A stretch of 42,376 nucleotides of DNA. Origin: a virus. Where the stretch lies: positions 1 through 42,376 of the IMG/VR virus record IMGVR_UViG_3300042518_000803; one strand, 5' to 3'. Position numbers and translations under genes: made by a program. This document shows, piece after piece, positions 4,231-10,285 of the stretch. The notes beneath the pieces are model-generated. The model was not told the origin of the DNA, made no database searches, and saw only the letters and a program-made list of their open reading frames with translations. Each line of letters opens with the position of its first letter. The first letter of the stretch is position 1.

Positions 4231-5204
4231 GGGAACCGGAGCGCGGAAGCGCGGAGGGTTGCTCGAGGCTCAAGCTGAAGACGTGAGCCGAGAGCTCAGA
4301 GCGTAGGGTTCCTTCTACAAGCACCAATCCGGAACCCGTAAGGCTTACCCAACGGTCCACAGCGCGGCTACGCGCAACGCGGCACACGCCGCACAAAGCC
4401 TTTTCACCACGGCAAACCTCCAAAACTTCCGTGTGTGGGTGCATGGGTAGCTCCTTCCAACCGGTACTGGCTCCAAAACCCCCCCTGTACCCCCGGCAGG
4501 GGAGGGTGCGCGGCGGGCTTGCCCCCGTGGGGCGGATGTTACAGGAGCCTGCTGCAAGCTGCAAGGTGCGTAAAAGCCGGGCCATAGCGCCATCGGCACG
4601 GTGTCGGCAGCCCGATTGCAGCCGACGGCGAGAACGACTCGCCTCCCTCGGTCTCCCTCGAAAGGTGGTATCTCTCAGACACGTAGACCCTCATCTCCCT
4701 TGCGGACCCCGTACTCGGTTTCGGTTCCGCATCGGCGACAGTAGGACGCTCTTTGACAATCTGGAACCTAGATAGTGCGCAAGCCACTGTCCTAATCCGA
4801 CGGAAGCTACCCTAGGAGAGAGAGTATCTCTCCGAGATGCAGGTCACGCTGCGGGGCTCGAATCGAGGATGCAGTCGACGCCGATAGGCGGTAGACGCTC
4901 GAATAGACGGAACGGTCAAGCTTGGTACGACAAGGAACGTAGCACGAAGTCCTTCTAGGTCGCACCCCGATACATCGGAGCGGCGACTGTGACGCCGTCC
5001 CGATAGAGGGCGGGAACCCTATCCCCTCGAAACGTATCTAGGTGTGCTGCAGTGAGCGAACGACGCCTACGTCGTAGGGTCTGTCAAGGTCGCAAGCGAA
5101 CTGCAGATGCCACACACACTAGAGCGCGCTGCAAGGCGAAACCCTGAGAATCCCGAAGAGATTCTCTCGGTCGACAGATGGAATCTGTCCTGACGAGCCG
5201 TCAG
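4231..5204 (+). ncRNA. Large structured RNA candidate (about 1 kb), upstream of the early operon
   Basis: No credible gene lies here, but a dense series of perfect hairpins does. Examples: GCGC-GGAA-GCGC (4241-4252); a stem with tandem GA/GA inside (4261-4295); 7-bp GGGTTCC/GGAACCC (4306-4337); GCGGC-ACAC-GCCGC (4379-4392); GGCGAG/CTCGCC (4627-4643); GGAGAGA/TCTCTCC (4815-4833); ACGACG-CCTA-CGTCGT (5060-5075), enclosed by GTGTGCTGCAG pairing with 5101-5115; GAGAATC/GATTCTC (5146-5166); GACAGAT/ATCTGTC (5173-5189); and, with no gap, CTGACG/CGTCAG (5190-5204). Orientation follows the boxA at 4748 and the operon starting at 5237. No T-tract follows, so it may be a leader, a processed RNA, or both. 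It recalls the size of ornate phage RNAs such as GOLLD or ROOL, but I cannot assign it to either. Ends are approximate. Confidence 0.68.
4748..4766 (+). promoter_or_regulatory. boxA-like rRNA antitermination element
   Basis: GCTCTTTGACAATCTGGAA closely resembles the boxA element of proteobacterial rRNA leaders and spacers (core GCTCTTTAACAA, often followed by T-rich/TGGAA sequence), with G for A in the core. In rRNA operons this RNA element recruits NusB-NusE and other Nus factors so that polymerase passes terminators. Here it lies in the structured noncoding region 470 bases before the first early gene. TTGACA within it could instead be a -35 box, but no -10 occurs at the right spacing. Confidence 0.6.
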
Positions 5205-5236
5205 CACTACCAACAAACCACAGAGGAACTCTATCC

Positions 5237-5446
5237 ATGAAGTACCGTAACACTCAGCAGAAGCAACTCGTCGAACTCTACACGCTGCTCGAAGAGCAGC
5301 AATCCGGACACGCCGATCTCGCGAAGATCGCGAAGCTCGCGGGCAAGCTCGGCTTCGAGTACCTCGATCTGAGCTCGAAGAGCTCGGTCAACTCAACCAT
5401 GGACGAGATCGCGGGCACGTTTGCCTGCATCGACCTCGGAGTCTGA
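5237..5446 (+). CDS. Hypothetical early protein, 69 aa
   Basis: First gene of the rightward early operon. Starts MKYRNTQQKQLVELYTLLEEQQ, probably two or three helices, mildly charged, with no recognised family. A purine-rich site (CAGAGGAACT) lies 9-16 bases before ATG 5237, and the leader reads CAACAAACCA, the A/C-rich style of this operon. The stop at 5446 is followed by another A/C-rich leader to the next gene. As the first gene downstream of the structured RNA it should be among the earliest proteins made, which is a common position for host-takeover or anti-defence factors; that role is inference. Confidence 0.78.
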   Translation: MKYRNTQQKQLVELYTLLEEQQSGHADLAKIAKLAGKLGFEYLDLSSKSSVNSTMDEIAGTFACIDLGV

Positions 5447-5477
5447 TAACCAAACCAACAAACCAAGGAGACCTACC

Positions 5478-5777
5478 ATGAAGATCATCTACAGCATCGA
5501 AACCACGAACCAGTGGATCCACGTGGAATCCAAGGACGGGTACGTGGTTGTGCTTGACCTACTGGCAAGCCCTGAAAACCGAATCATCTGCTTCTTCGAG
5601 TCCGAAGAAGACGCCGACAAGGCGATCGCCCTTGCCAAGGCGTACCACGCTGAGAAGGAGGAGGAGATCTCCTACTACAGCGACGACTTCAAGGATGTGC
5701 ACGGATTCCGTCCGAGCCTCGCCGCTGTGGTCCTGATGGCCCCCGAAGAGATCCGCGCCCGCCGACTGGCCCTCTAA
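5478..5777 (+). CDS. Hypothetical early protein, 99 aa, founder of a small paralogue family
   Basis: Starts MKIIYSIETTNQWIHVESKDGYVVVL after AAGGAGACCTACC; the earlier in-frame ATG inside the previous gene lacks a site. The N-terminal half is a beta-rich module ending in FFESEEDADKAIALAKAYH, and the C-terminal half carries EEEISYYSDDFKDVHGF-PSL. The N-terminal half is repeated in the 57-residue protein at 6067, and the overall plan recurs in the 115-residue protein at 7987, so these three are likely paralogues. It is acidic. No known domain is recognised. Confidence 0.82.
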   Translation: MKIIYSIETTNQWIHVESKDGYVVVLDLLASPENRIICFFESEEDADKAIALAKAYHAEKEEEISYYSDDFKDVHGFRPSLAAVVLMAPEEIRARRLAL

Positions 5778-5798
5778 CCAACCAAGGAGACAAGTACC

Positions 5799-6050
5799 AT
5801 GTTCAGCATCGACAACTGCACTCGCTTCGAGCTCTACAGCTCCGAAACCAACGAAACAACGATCGAGTGGCGAGACGCTGAGGATCGCGTCGTCCGCGTC
5901 GTCTACGACGACGGCTTCGAGTACCAGTCAATCGAGGAATGGGAATACCAGCCTCTTCACGTCTGGCACAGGATCACGGAAACGTACATCGACGGTTCGA
6001 CCGTGACACTGAAGTGCAACGGTAAGACCGTCGACTACACGGAACAGTAA
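5799..6050 (+). CDS. Hypothetical acidic early protein, 83 aa
   Basis: Starts MFSIDNCTRFELYSSETNE after an ideal AAGGAGA site. It looks like a small beta-sheet protein with many Glu, Asp, Thr and Tyr residues and repeated strand-like stretches (VVRVVYDDGFEYQS, STVTLKCNGKTVDY). No family is recognised. It lies between two paralogues of the WIHVESKDGY family and is set in the same A/C-rich leader. It is strongly acidic, as are several neighbours. A DNA mimic or inhibitor would fit such a profile but nothing proves it. Confidence 0.8.
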   Translation: MFSIDNCTRFELYSSETNETTIEWRDAEDRVVRVVYDDGFEYQSIEEWEYQPLHVWHRITETYIDGSTVTLKCNGKTVDYTEQ

Positions 6051-6066
6051 CCCAAGGAGACCAACC

Positions 6067-6240
6067 ATGAGCACCGTGATCTACGAACGAGAGACCCATC
6101 GGGTCTGGATCCAAGTCGAACTCAAAGACGGGTACGTGCACGTGCTCGAACTCTGGCCGCGCAGTCGCAAGCTGAGAGTGTACGAAGACTACAGCGACGC
6201 CGACGAGGCGGTGCTGTTCGCCAAGAACCTGTTCAACTAA
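6067..6240 (+). CDS. Hypothetical early protein, 57 aa, short paralogue of the 5478 protein
   Basis: ATG 6067 follows CCAAGGAGACCAACC. The protein, starting MSTVIYERETHRVWIQVE and ending AVLFAKNLFN, aligns along its full length with the first 57 residues of the 99-residue protein: both have (I/V)IYxxET...W(I)xVExKDGYVxVL and end in a (D)ADxA(I/V)xxAK helix. This shared order supports gene duplication followed by loss or gain of the C-terminal half. Its function is unknown. It is a small stand-alone module between 5799-6050 and the DUF7227-type gene. Confidence 0.82.
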   Translation: MSTVIYERETHRVWIQVELKDGYVHVLELWPRSRKLRVYEDYSDADEAVLFAKNLFN

Positions 6241-6272
6241 CACCAAACCAACAAACCAAGGAGACAAGTACC

Positions 6273-7007
6273 ATGTTCATCAGCTCGAACGAGAAGACAG
6301 ACAAGCCCGTCAAGGGATACACGCTGCACATCATGCAGCTCGCCCCCGCAACGGTAGCCAACATCAAGTTGGCCGACGGCACGAAGCTCGACACCTGCAA
6401 GGACGCACGCGGCGACTGCGCTCAGACCTGCATCTTCTTCTCAGGTCGCGGCGAGATGCCCGCCGTGTGGCAGGCCCGCGTGCAGCGCACGCACGATCTG
6501 TTCCTGCCCGACGGCACCGCCAACCCCGTCGCTGTTGCCAAGCTGCATCTTGAGATCTCCAAGCTGCACGCCAGCGCCAAGCGCAAGCGCAAGCGCCTCG
6601 CCCTGCGCCTCAATGGCTTCTCTGACCTCGACTTCGTCGAGCTTCTCGGCAGCGACTTCTTCAGCACGTGGAAGGACGTTCAATTCTACGACTACACGAA
6701 GCACCACGGTCGCTGGATGCGATACCTTCGCGGCGAACTGCCCGCCAACTACGACCTGACCTTTAGCATAAGCGAGAAGCACACGCTCGAGGAGATCCTC
6801 CCGATCGTGCAGCAGAAGCACGCTCGCCCCGCTCGCTGCGCCACGGTCAGCCGCACGCCGGAGACCATGATCGACGGCATCACCTACGTGGACGGCGACA
6901 AGCACGACGCCACGTTCACGCACCCGACTGGCACCGTCCTCGTGCTCTCTGCCAAGGGCAAGGGCGGCAGCCGCAACCCGAAGGCTAGCTCCTTCATCCC
7001 CGCCTGA
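6273..7007 (+). CDS. DUF7227-type phage protein, 244 aa
   Basis: Matches the phage family I know as DUF7227 (found, as I recall, in mycobacteriophages and others). Visible landmarks: Cys42, Cys49 and Cys53 in TCKDARGDCAQTC, followed by GRGEMPAVWQARVQRT; LRLNGFSDLDF near 111-121; VQFYDYTKHH near 136-145; LPANYDLTFSISE near 156-168; and a late YVDGDKHDATF before a Gly/Lys-rich end. The clustered cysteines suggest a metal or iron-sulphur site. The biochemical role is unknown to me. ATG 6273 follows CCAAGGAGACAAGTACC. It is one of the larger early genes, which argues for an important early or middle function. Confidence 0.85.
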   Translation: MFISSNEKTDKPVKGYTLHIMQLAPATVANIKLADGTKLDTCKDARGDCAQTCIFFSGRGEMPAVWQARVQRTHDLFLPDGTANPVAVAKLHLEISKLHASAKRKRKRLALRLNGFSDLDFVELLGSDFFSTWKDVQFYDYTKHHGRWMRYLRGELPANYDLTFSISEKHTLEEILPIVQQKHARPARCATVSRTPETMIDGITYVDGDKHDATFTHPTGTVLVLSAKGKGGSRNPKASSFIPA

Positions 7008-7009
7008 TC

Positions 7010-7019
7010 TGACACGTCA
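7010..7019. repeat. TGACACGTCA intergenic element, copy 1
   Basis: An interrupted palindrome, TGAC-AC-GTCA, lies just after the DUF7227-type gene and at the start of the A/C-rich leader of the zinc-ribbon gene. Identical copies occur at 7240-7249 and 8332-8341, each directly after a coding region and followed by AACC or AAACC. Confidence 0.6.
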
Positions 7020-7040
7020 ACCAACACAGGAGAACTGACC

Positions 7041-7238
7041 ATGAAGATCCACGAATCCATCACCCTTCAGCGAATCATCGACAGCGTCGAGGCCGACGAC
7101 CAACTCGGCATCTGTCTGGCCTGTGGCGAGGACCACGACGGCTACGTCGAGCCCGACGCCCGCAAGTACACGTGCTCGTGCTGCGGCAAGAAGCAGGTCT
7201 ACGGCACGCAAGAGATCATGTTCATGATCCACGCCTAA
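7041..7238 (+). CDS. Zinc-ribbon-like protein, 65 aa
   Basis: Starts MKIHESITLQRIIDSVEADDQ. Two cysteine pairs, CLACGE near 25-30 and CSCCGKK near 45-51, sit about 18 residues apart, as in zinc ribbons that bind nucleic acid or proteins. The N-terminal stretch is helical. Its ribosome site is CAGGAGAACTGACC. Acidic residues dominate outside the ribbon. Small zinc ribbons of this kind recur in phages, often without a known function. It could bind host polymerase or nucleic acid. Confidence 0.83.
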   Translation: MKIHESITLQRIIDSVEADDQLGICLACGEDHDGYVEPDARKYTCSCCGKKQVYGTQEIMFMIHA

Positions 7239-7239
7239 C

Positions 7240-7249
7240 TGACACGTCA
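7240..7249. repeat. TGACACGTCA intergenic element, copy 2
   Basis: Exact copy of the element at 7010-7019, two bases after the stop of the zinc-ribbon gene and directly before a run of four CCAA-type units leading into the next ribosome binding site. Confidence 0.6.
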
Positions 7250-7278
7250 AACCAACCAACCAACAGGAGACACGTACC

Positions 7279-7935
7279 ATGACCGACACGTCCGACCGCC
7301 GCAACAACACCTTCTACTTCGAGTTCAAGACCACCAAGACCGAGGCGCTCACGCAGCTGCTCATCGACAGGATGCTCGAGAACGACATCGACGACGACAT
7401 CAGACTGGCCGCCATCGACAAGCTGATCGAGTCCGACGACACCCTGCGCGAGAGCGCAGTCTATAGCCTCATCGAGAACAGCGACGAAGAGTGTATCGAT
7501 CATGCGGCAGAGATGCTGATCGACAATCGTGACGGCGACGTGATCGAGCGCGCCGCAGAGATGCTGGTAGACAATGGTGACGGCGACGTGCTCAAGCGCG
7601 CAGTCGAGAGCGCCGCAGAGATGCTCTCCGAGCAGCGCGACAGCGAGTGCATCAGCATGGCTGTCGACAAGCTGATGGACAACGACATCGAGCACTTGTC
7701 CCGCATCGCCGTCGACAGGCTTCTCCACAAGGCGGAGACTGACAGCGAGTTCGCCAAGCGCCTCAACCTCCCCAACCATGAGCAGTCCAAGGCTCTCAGC
7801 GAGGCGGCTGAGACGATCGCCAAGCTTCAGTCTGACATCCAGACCATGAGGAACATCATCAACAACATGGGCGACGCCGCCCGCCTGATGATGGACCGCT
7901 GCGATCAGTGCTTGGCAGCGTCCTACAAGGTGTGA
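7279..7935 (+). CDS. Acidic helical-repeat protein with 16-residue repeats, 218 aa
   Basis: Residues 35-155 consist of about eight tandem units near 16 residues of the form AAEMLIDNxDGDVIER, seen best in two adjacent near-identical copies encoded by 48-bp repeats at 7504-7551 and 7552-7599, with a four-residue insertion before the third. Each unit would form one helix and a turn, as in an alpha-solenoid binding surface. The C-terminal third (EAAETIAKLQSDIQTMRNIINN) is coiled coil and ends with CDQC. It is strongly acidic overall. The ribosome site is CAGGAGACACGTACC. I know no family; protein binding, possibly of a host factor, is inferred. Confidence 0.82.
   Translation: MTDTSDRRNNTFYFEFKTTKTEALTQLLIDRMLENDIDDDIRLAAIDKLIESDDTLRESAVYSLIENSDEECIDHAAEMLIDNRDGDVIERAAEMLVDNGDGDVLKRAVESAAEMLSEQRDSECISMAVDKLMDNDIEHLSRIAVDRLLHKAETDSEFAKRLNLPNHEQSKALSEAAETIAKLQSDIQTMRNIINNMGDAARLMMDRCDQCLAASYKV
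7504..7651 (+). repeat. 48-bp tandem repeats within the helical-repeat gene
   Basis: Two adjacent 48-bp units (7504-7551 and 7552-7599) start GC(G/C)GCAGAGATGCTG and stay closely similar throughout. A third, more diverged unit starts at 7612 after a 12-bp insertion. They encode the AAEML repeats and look like recent internal duplication. Confidence 0.75.
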
Positions 7936-7951
7936 TTCTCATGTGAGAATC
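7934..7951. promoter_or_regulatory. Palindrome GATTCTCA-TG-TGAGAATC
   Basis: A perfect 8-bp inverted repeat with a 2-base centre overlaps the stop codon of the helical-repeat gene and precedes the A/C-rich leader of the next. No T-tract follows, so a terminator is unlikely. It occupies the same relative place as the TGACACGTCA elements and may be an operator or an RNA processing hairpin. Confidence 0.5.
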
Positions 7952-7986
7952 GCTAGCATCAACCAACAACACCAACCAAGGAGACA

Positions 7987-8334
7987 ATGACCATGAAGAT
8001 CATCCACCGCACCATCTCTAAGAGTGTCGCGCTCCACGTGATCGAAGACGAAGAGACCATCTGGGTCCGTGACTCCGGCCCCTACAAGTCAGTGCTCGGA
8101 CTGTACGGACACGATGAGAAGGAGCAGGCGATTGCCGATGCGGCTCGCTACGCGGCCTTCAAGGAACGGGTAATCGAGGAACACATCGATCTGTTCGGGA
8201 AGCTGTTCGGTTGGGAGCCGAGCCTTGACAGGCTGCGCAGCATGACGCTCAGCGAGATCCGCACTGAGATCGAAGAGATCCAGAAGTACGTCGATGTGGA
8301 AAAGACCATGCGCTTCATCTCTGAAGGCAACTGA
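7987..8334 (+). CDS. Hypothetical early protein, 115 aa, third member of the paralogue family
   Basis: Two in-frame ATGs (7987, 7993) follow CCAAGGAGACA; either may be used. The protein starts MKIIHRTISKSVALHVIEDEE, and its plan parallels the 99-residue protein at 5478: MKII plus beta strands, an AxADAARYAAFKE helix, then a segment ending in GWEPSLDRLRSMTLSEIR that parallels GFRPSLAAVVLMAPEEIR. A longer C-terminal helix is added. It is acidic and of unknown function. Its TGA stop forms the first three bases of the third TGACACGTCA element. Confidence 0.82.
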   Translation: MTMKIIHRTISKSVALHVIEDEETIWVRDSGPYKSVLGLYGHDEKEQAIADAARYAAFKERVIEEHIDLFGKLFGWEPSLDRLRSMTLSEIRTEIEEIQKYVDVEKTMRFISEGN

Positions 8335-8341
8335 CACGTCA
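8332..8341. repeat. TGACACGTCA intergenic element, copy 3
   Basis: Third exact copy; here the TGA is the stop codon of the 115-residue gene. The bases that follow (AACCAACAACACCAACCAAGG) also repeat the leader found after 7951. Confidence 0.6.
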
Positions 8342-8366
8342 ACCAACAACACCAACCAAGGAGACA

Positions 8367-8858
8367 ATGACCATGGATAAGTTCCCCAAGCTCGGAAGTT
8401 TCAAGCACCAACCTCACACACCACTGCACGTCAACCCCATCAACCGACGCAGCTTCACGGCGATGCCGCTGTCGTGGTCTGAGTGCACCGAGTACGACGA
8501 TGAGACCCACGACCGTCACTACAAGGTGCTCTACGGCACCCGCATCTGGGGCGGCACCACTCCGGTGGCGTGGCGCGTGATGCGCGAGCTGTCCAACAAT
8601 GAGATGGCAGACGCAGGACTGACCAATTCCACGACGGACTACGAAGACACGCTGTTCGTCTGCCTCGAAGCTGCGAACAGCAGCGACGGGTCCAAGTGGA
8701 TCCGCATCACTGGCGACTTCGTTACCGAGAGTGAGGCCATCGACCTCGTCGAAGAGTACGTCGACATCGCTGAGCGCATGGATGCGCAGCACTACAACAT
8801 GACCCAGTCAATCAAGAGTCACTACTACCGCACGGTGCAGCGCACCGACCTTCAGTAA
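8367..8858 (+). CDS. Hypothetical early protein, 163 aa
   Basis: Starts MTMDKFPKLGSFKHQPHTPL after AAGGAGACA. An in-frame ATG precedes the likely functional one by two codons, as in the gene before it. The protein is mixed alpha/beta with aromatic-rich strands (RHYKVLYGTRIWGGTTPVAWRV) and an acidic helix near the C-terminus (ESEAIDLVEEYVDIAERMDA). No known domain or catalytic motif is evident. It shares its leader sequence with the preceding gene almost base for base, which suggests the same expression level. Confidence 0.82.
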   Translation: MTMDKFPKLGSFKHQPHTPLHVNPINRRSFTAMPLSWSECTEYDDETHDRHYKVLYGTRIWGGTTPVAWRVMRELSNNEMADAGLTNSTTDYEDTLFVCLEAANSSDGSKWIRITGDFVTESEAIDLVEEYVDIAERMDAQHYNMTQSIKSHYYRTVQRTDLQ

Positions 8859-8877
8859 CCCTAACCAACAGGAGACC

Positions 8878-9435
8878 ATGACCATGACCACGACCGACCA
8901 ACAAACCATCTGGCTCTGCGACGAAGACCTCGACCGGATGAACATCCGGCTGCGAGAGCGAGCCCTCAAGCTGGTGCCGATTCAGCGGCACAAGTACGCA
9001 GGAGCCACCAACCACGTGGTGAAGTGCCACGTGCACCCACTGTACAAGGACCAGACAACTGCATCGTCCGAGGTCGACGAGTGCGCCATCTCGATGCGCA
9101 TCCCGTACATCTCGTACTCGATCATCGCCTCGCTGCCGAAGCTCGAGGCGCACTGCGAGTACGACACGTTCGAGTCCATCACCAACAAGAAGGTTCTGTC
9201 CTCGAGGATCACGTCGTTCGACATTCTCACTGCGGATCAGTACGGCAGGCGCAGCAGCGAGAACCGTCCGATTGTCGCCATGACTTTCGAGTGCGAGGTC
9301 GTGCGCACGCTCTGGTCCTACGGAGACTTCTCCAACAACGAGTACGAGTTCCTTGCGGACGACGTGCTCTCCCTTGTCGACACCACCCTGAACGAGATCG
9401 GCTCCGAGCGCGAGCCCAAGCAAACCATCCAATGA
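8878..9435 (+). CDS. Hypothetical early protein, 185 aa
   Basis: Starts MTMTTTDQQTIWLCDEDLDR after CAGGAGACCATGACC. The protein looks mostly beta, with a long strand-rich core (CAISMRIPYISYSIIAS, PIVAMTFECEVVRTLW), and ends in an acidic helix LADDVLSLVDTTLNEIG. No family is recognised. Its stop overlaps the next start as ATGA at 9432-9435, so the two are translationally coupled. An enzymatic role is not visible from motifs. Confidence 0.82.
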   Translation: MTMTTTDQQTIWLCDEDLDRMNIRLRERALKLVPIQRHKYAGATNHVVKCHVHPLYKDQTTASSEVDECAISMRIPYISYSIIASLPKLEAHCEYDTFESITNKKVLSSRITSFDILTADQYGRRSSENRPIVAMTFECEVVRTLWSYGDFSNNEYEFLADDVLSLVDTTLNEIGSEREPKQTIQ

Positions 9436-9671
9436 CGACGACTATCATCCACATCGAGCTGACTGTCGAGGTCAGCGCCGACTGCATCCGAACCAAGGCC
9501 ACGCGGGACGAGCCCGGATACGTGGAGTTCCAAGACCACCGCATCTTCATCTCCGATGAAGTGTCCGGTCTTCAGATCGAGCTCACTGACCAGCAGGTCA
9601 AGAAGCTCATGGACCACTACAGCGACGAGGTGGAAGATTGCCTCCTCGACGCAGAAGCTGACAACTACTAA
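9432..9671 (+). CDS. Hypothetical acidic protein, 79 aa
   Basis: Starts MTTTIIHIELTVEVSADCIR at an ATG overlapping the previous stop, so it needs no leader of its own; this is one of the few genes in the cluster without AAGGAGA. Beta strands in the first half are followed by a strongly acidic helix (QQVKKLMDHYSDEVEDCLLD). It may act together with the 185-residue protein to which it is coupled. No family is recognised. Confidence 0.78.
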   Translation: MTTTIIHIELTVEVSADCIRTKATRDEPGYVEFQDHRIFISDEVSGLQIELTDQQVKKLMDHYSDEVEDCLLDAEADNY

Positions 9672-9687
9672 CCAACAAGGAGACATC

Positions 9688-9993
9688 ATGTTCACCACCA
9701 ATTCTTCTCACTTCGATAACTACGTCCGCTTCCACGAGATGGCGTTCATCACCAAGGACGGATTCCTCGGCGCCTCGTTCTTTGCCAGCAACGACTGCAA
9801 GAGTTGCGGCGAGCGCGGGCCGTCCGCTGACTACCGTATCACCATGCCGGCCGAGTCCCACGAAGACTTCGTCGATGCCCTTCGCCGCCTTGCCGACCGT
9901 GTCGAGCAGGTCGTGAGCGAGCGCAACAAGAAGAACTCCGAGGCCATCCTCAAGGCGTTCGATTCGGACGCCGACGTGGAGGAGAAGCCGTGA
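9688..9993 (+). CDS. Hypothetical protein, 101 aa, with CxxC
   Basis: Starts MFTTNSSHFDNYVRFHEMAF after ACAAGGAGACATC. A CKSCGE motif near residues 37-42 is followed by a strand and a long amphipathic helix (DFVDALRRLADRVEQVVSE), with an acidic tail. The single CxxC could be redox active or half of a dimeric metal site. Its stop overlaps the GTG start of the next small membrane peptide. No family is recognised. Confidence 0.78.
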   Translation: MFTTNSSHFDNYVRFHEMAFITKDGFLGASFFASNDCKSCGERGPSADYRITMPAESHEDFVDALRRLADRVEQVVSERNKKNSEAILKAFDSDADVEEKP

Positions 9994-10085
9994 GCTACAT
10001 CGGATACTGCGTCCTCGCTGTCATCATCGCTGCCTGCTGGATCATCGACGAGTTCATCAACGGCCCCGACGTGGGCAAGGACTAG
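9990..10085 (+). CDS. Single-span membrane peptide, 31 aa, GTG start
   Basis: The frame opens with GTG at 9990, which overlaps the TGA of the preceding gene (GTGA), and an AGGAGAAG site lies just upstream. The peptide is (M)SYIGYCVLAVIIAACWIID then EFINGPDVGKD. Residues 3-19 form a clear transmembrane helix with a short acidic tail. Such tiny early membrane peptides can depolarise the membrane or modulate host functions, but the role is unknown. The tight spacing to both neighbours and the membrane-like composition support translation. Confidence 0.62.
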   Translation: MSYIGYCVLAVIIAACWIIDEFINGPDVGKD

Positions 10086-10087
10086 AC

Positions 10088-10276
10088 ATGGCACACCTCA
10101 AGCACAAGCAGATCGATCAGATCTACAACACCATCACTCCCGATCAGGAGGAGGCAAGCTGCCGACTCGCAGAGAAGCGACGGCGCAGCTGCCGCATCGT
10201 CGACATCGTGACCATCACCGTCATCATCGGCGGATGGGTCGCGCTCTTCTTCTACGCAGCACACATCACCAACTAA
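10088..10276 (+). CDS. Small membrane protein, 62 aa
   Basis: Starts MAHLKHKQIDQIYNTITPDQ two bases after the preceding stop. A charged, basic N-terminal half (RLAEKRRRSCR) leads into a C-terminal transmembrane helix near residues 38-58 (IVDIVTITVIIGGWVALFFY). The Arg-rich stretch before the helix predicts a cytoplasmic N-terminus. With the 31-residue peptide it forms a pair of adjacent membrane proteins, conceivably a holin/antiholin-like or superinfection-exclusion pair. It has no recognised family. Confidence 0.75.
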   Translation: MAHLKHKQIDQIYNTITPDQEEASCRLAEKRRRSCRIVDIVTITVIIGGWVALFFYAAHITN

Positions 10277-10285
10277 GGAGAACGC

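Noticed and set aside
4753-4780. TTGACA read as a -35 promoter box
   Set aside because: No -10-like hexamer lies 16-18 bp downstream (the bases there are GC-rich), and the surrounding sequence fits boxA better.
4223-4787. Several overlapping open frames of 82-120 residues on both strands in the noncoding region
   Set aside because: They overlap each other in different frames, are Arg/Pro/Cys-rich, have no ribosome sites and coincide with dense hairpins, so structured RNA explains the region better.
4855-4905. CTCGAAT segments resembling tRNA T-arms in the structured region
   Set aside because: No matching acceptor stem, anticodon arm or CCA end could be built around them.
5205-8366. Repeated leader sequences as a CRISPR array
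   Set aside because: Repeats are spaced by whole genes, vary in length and always end in a ribosome site; no regular spacers exist.
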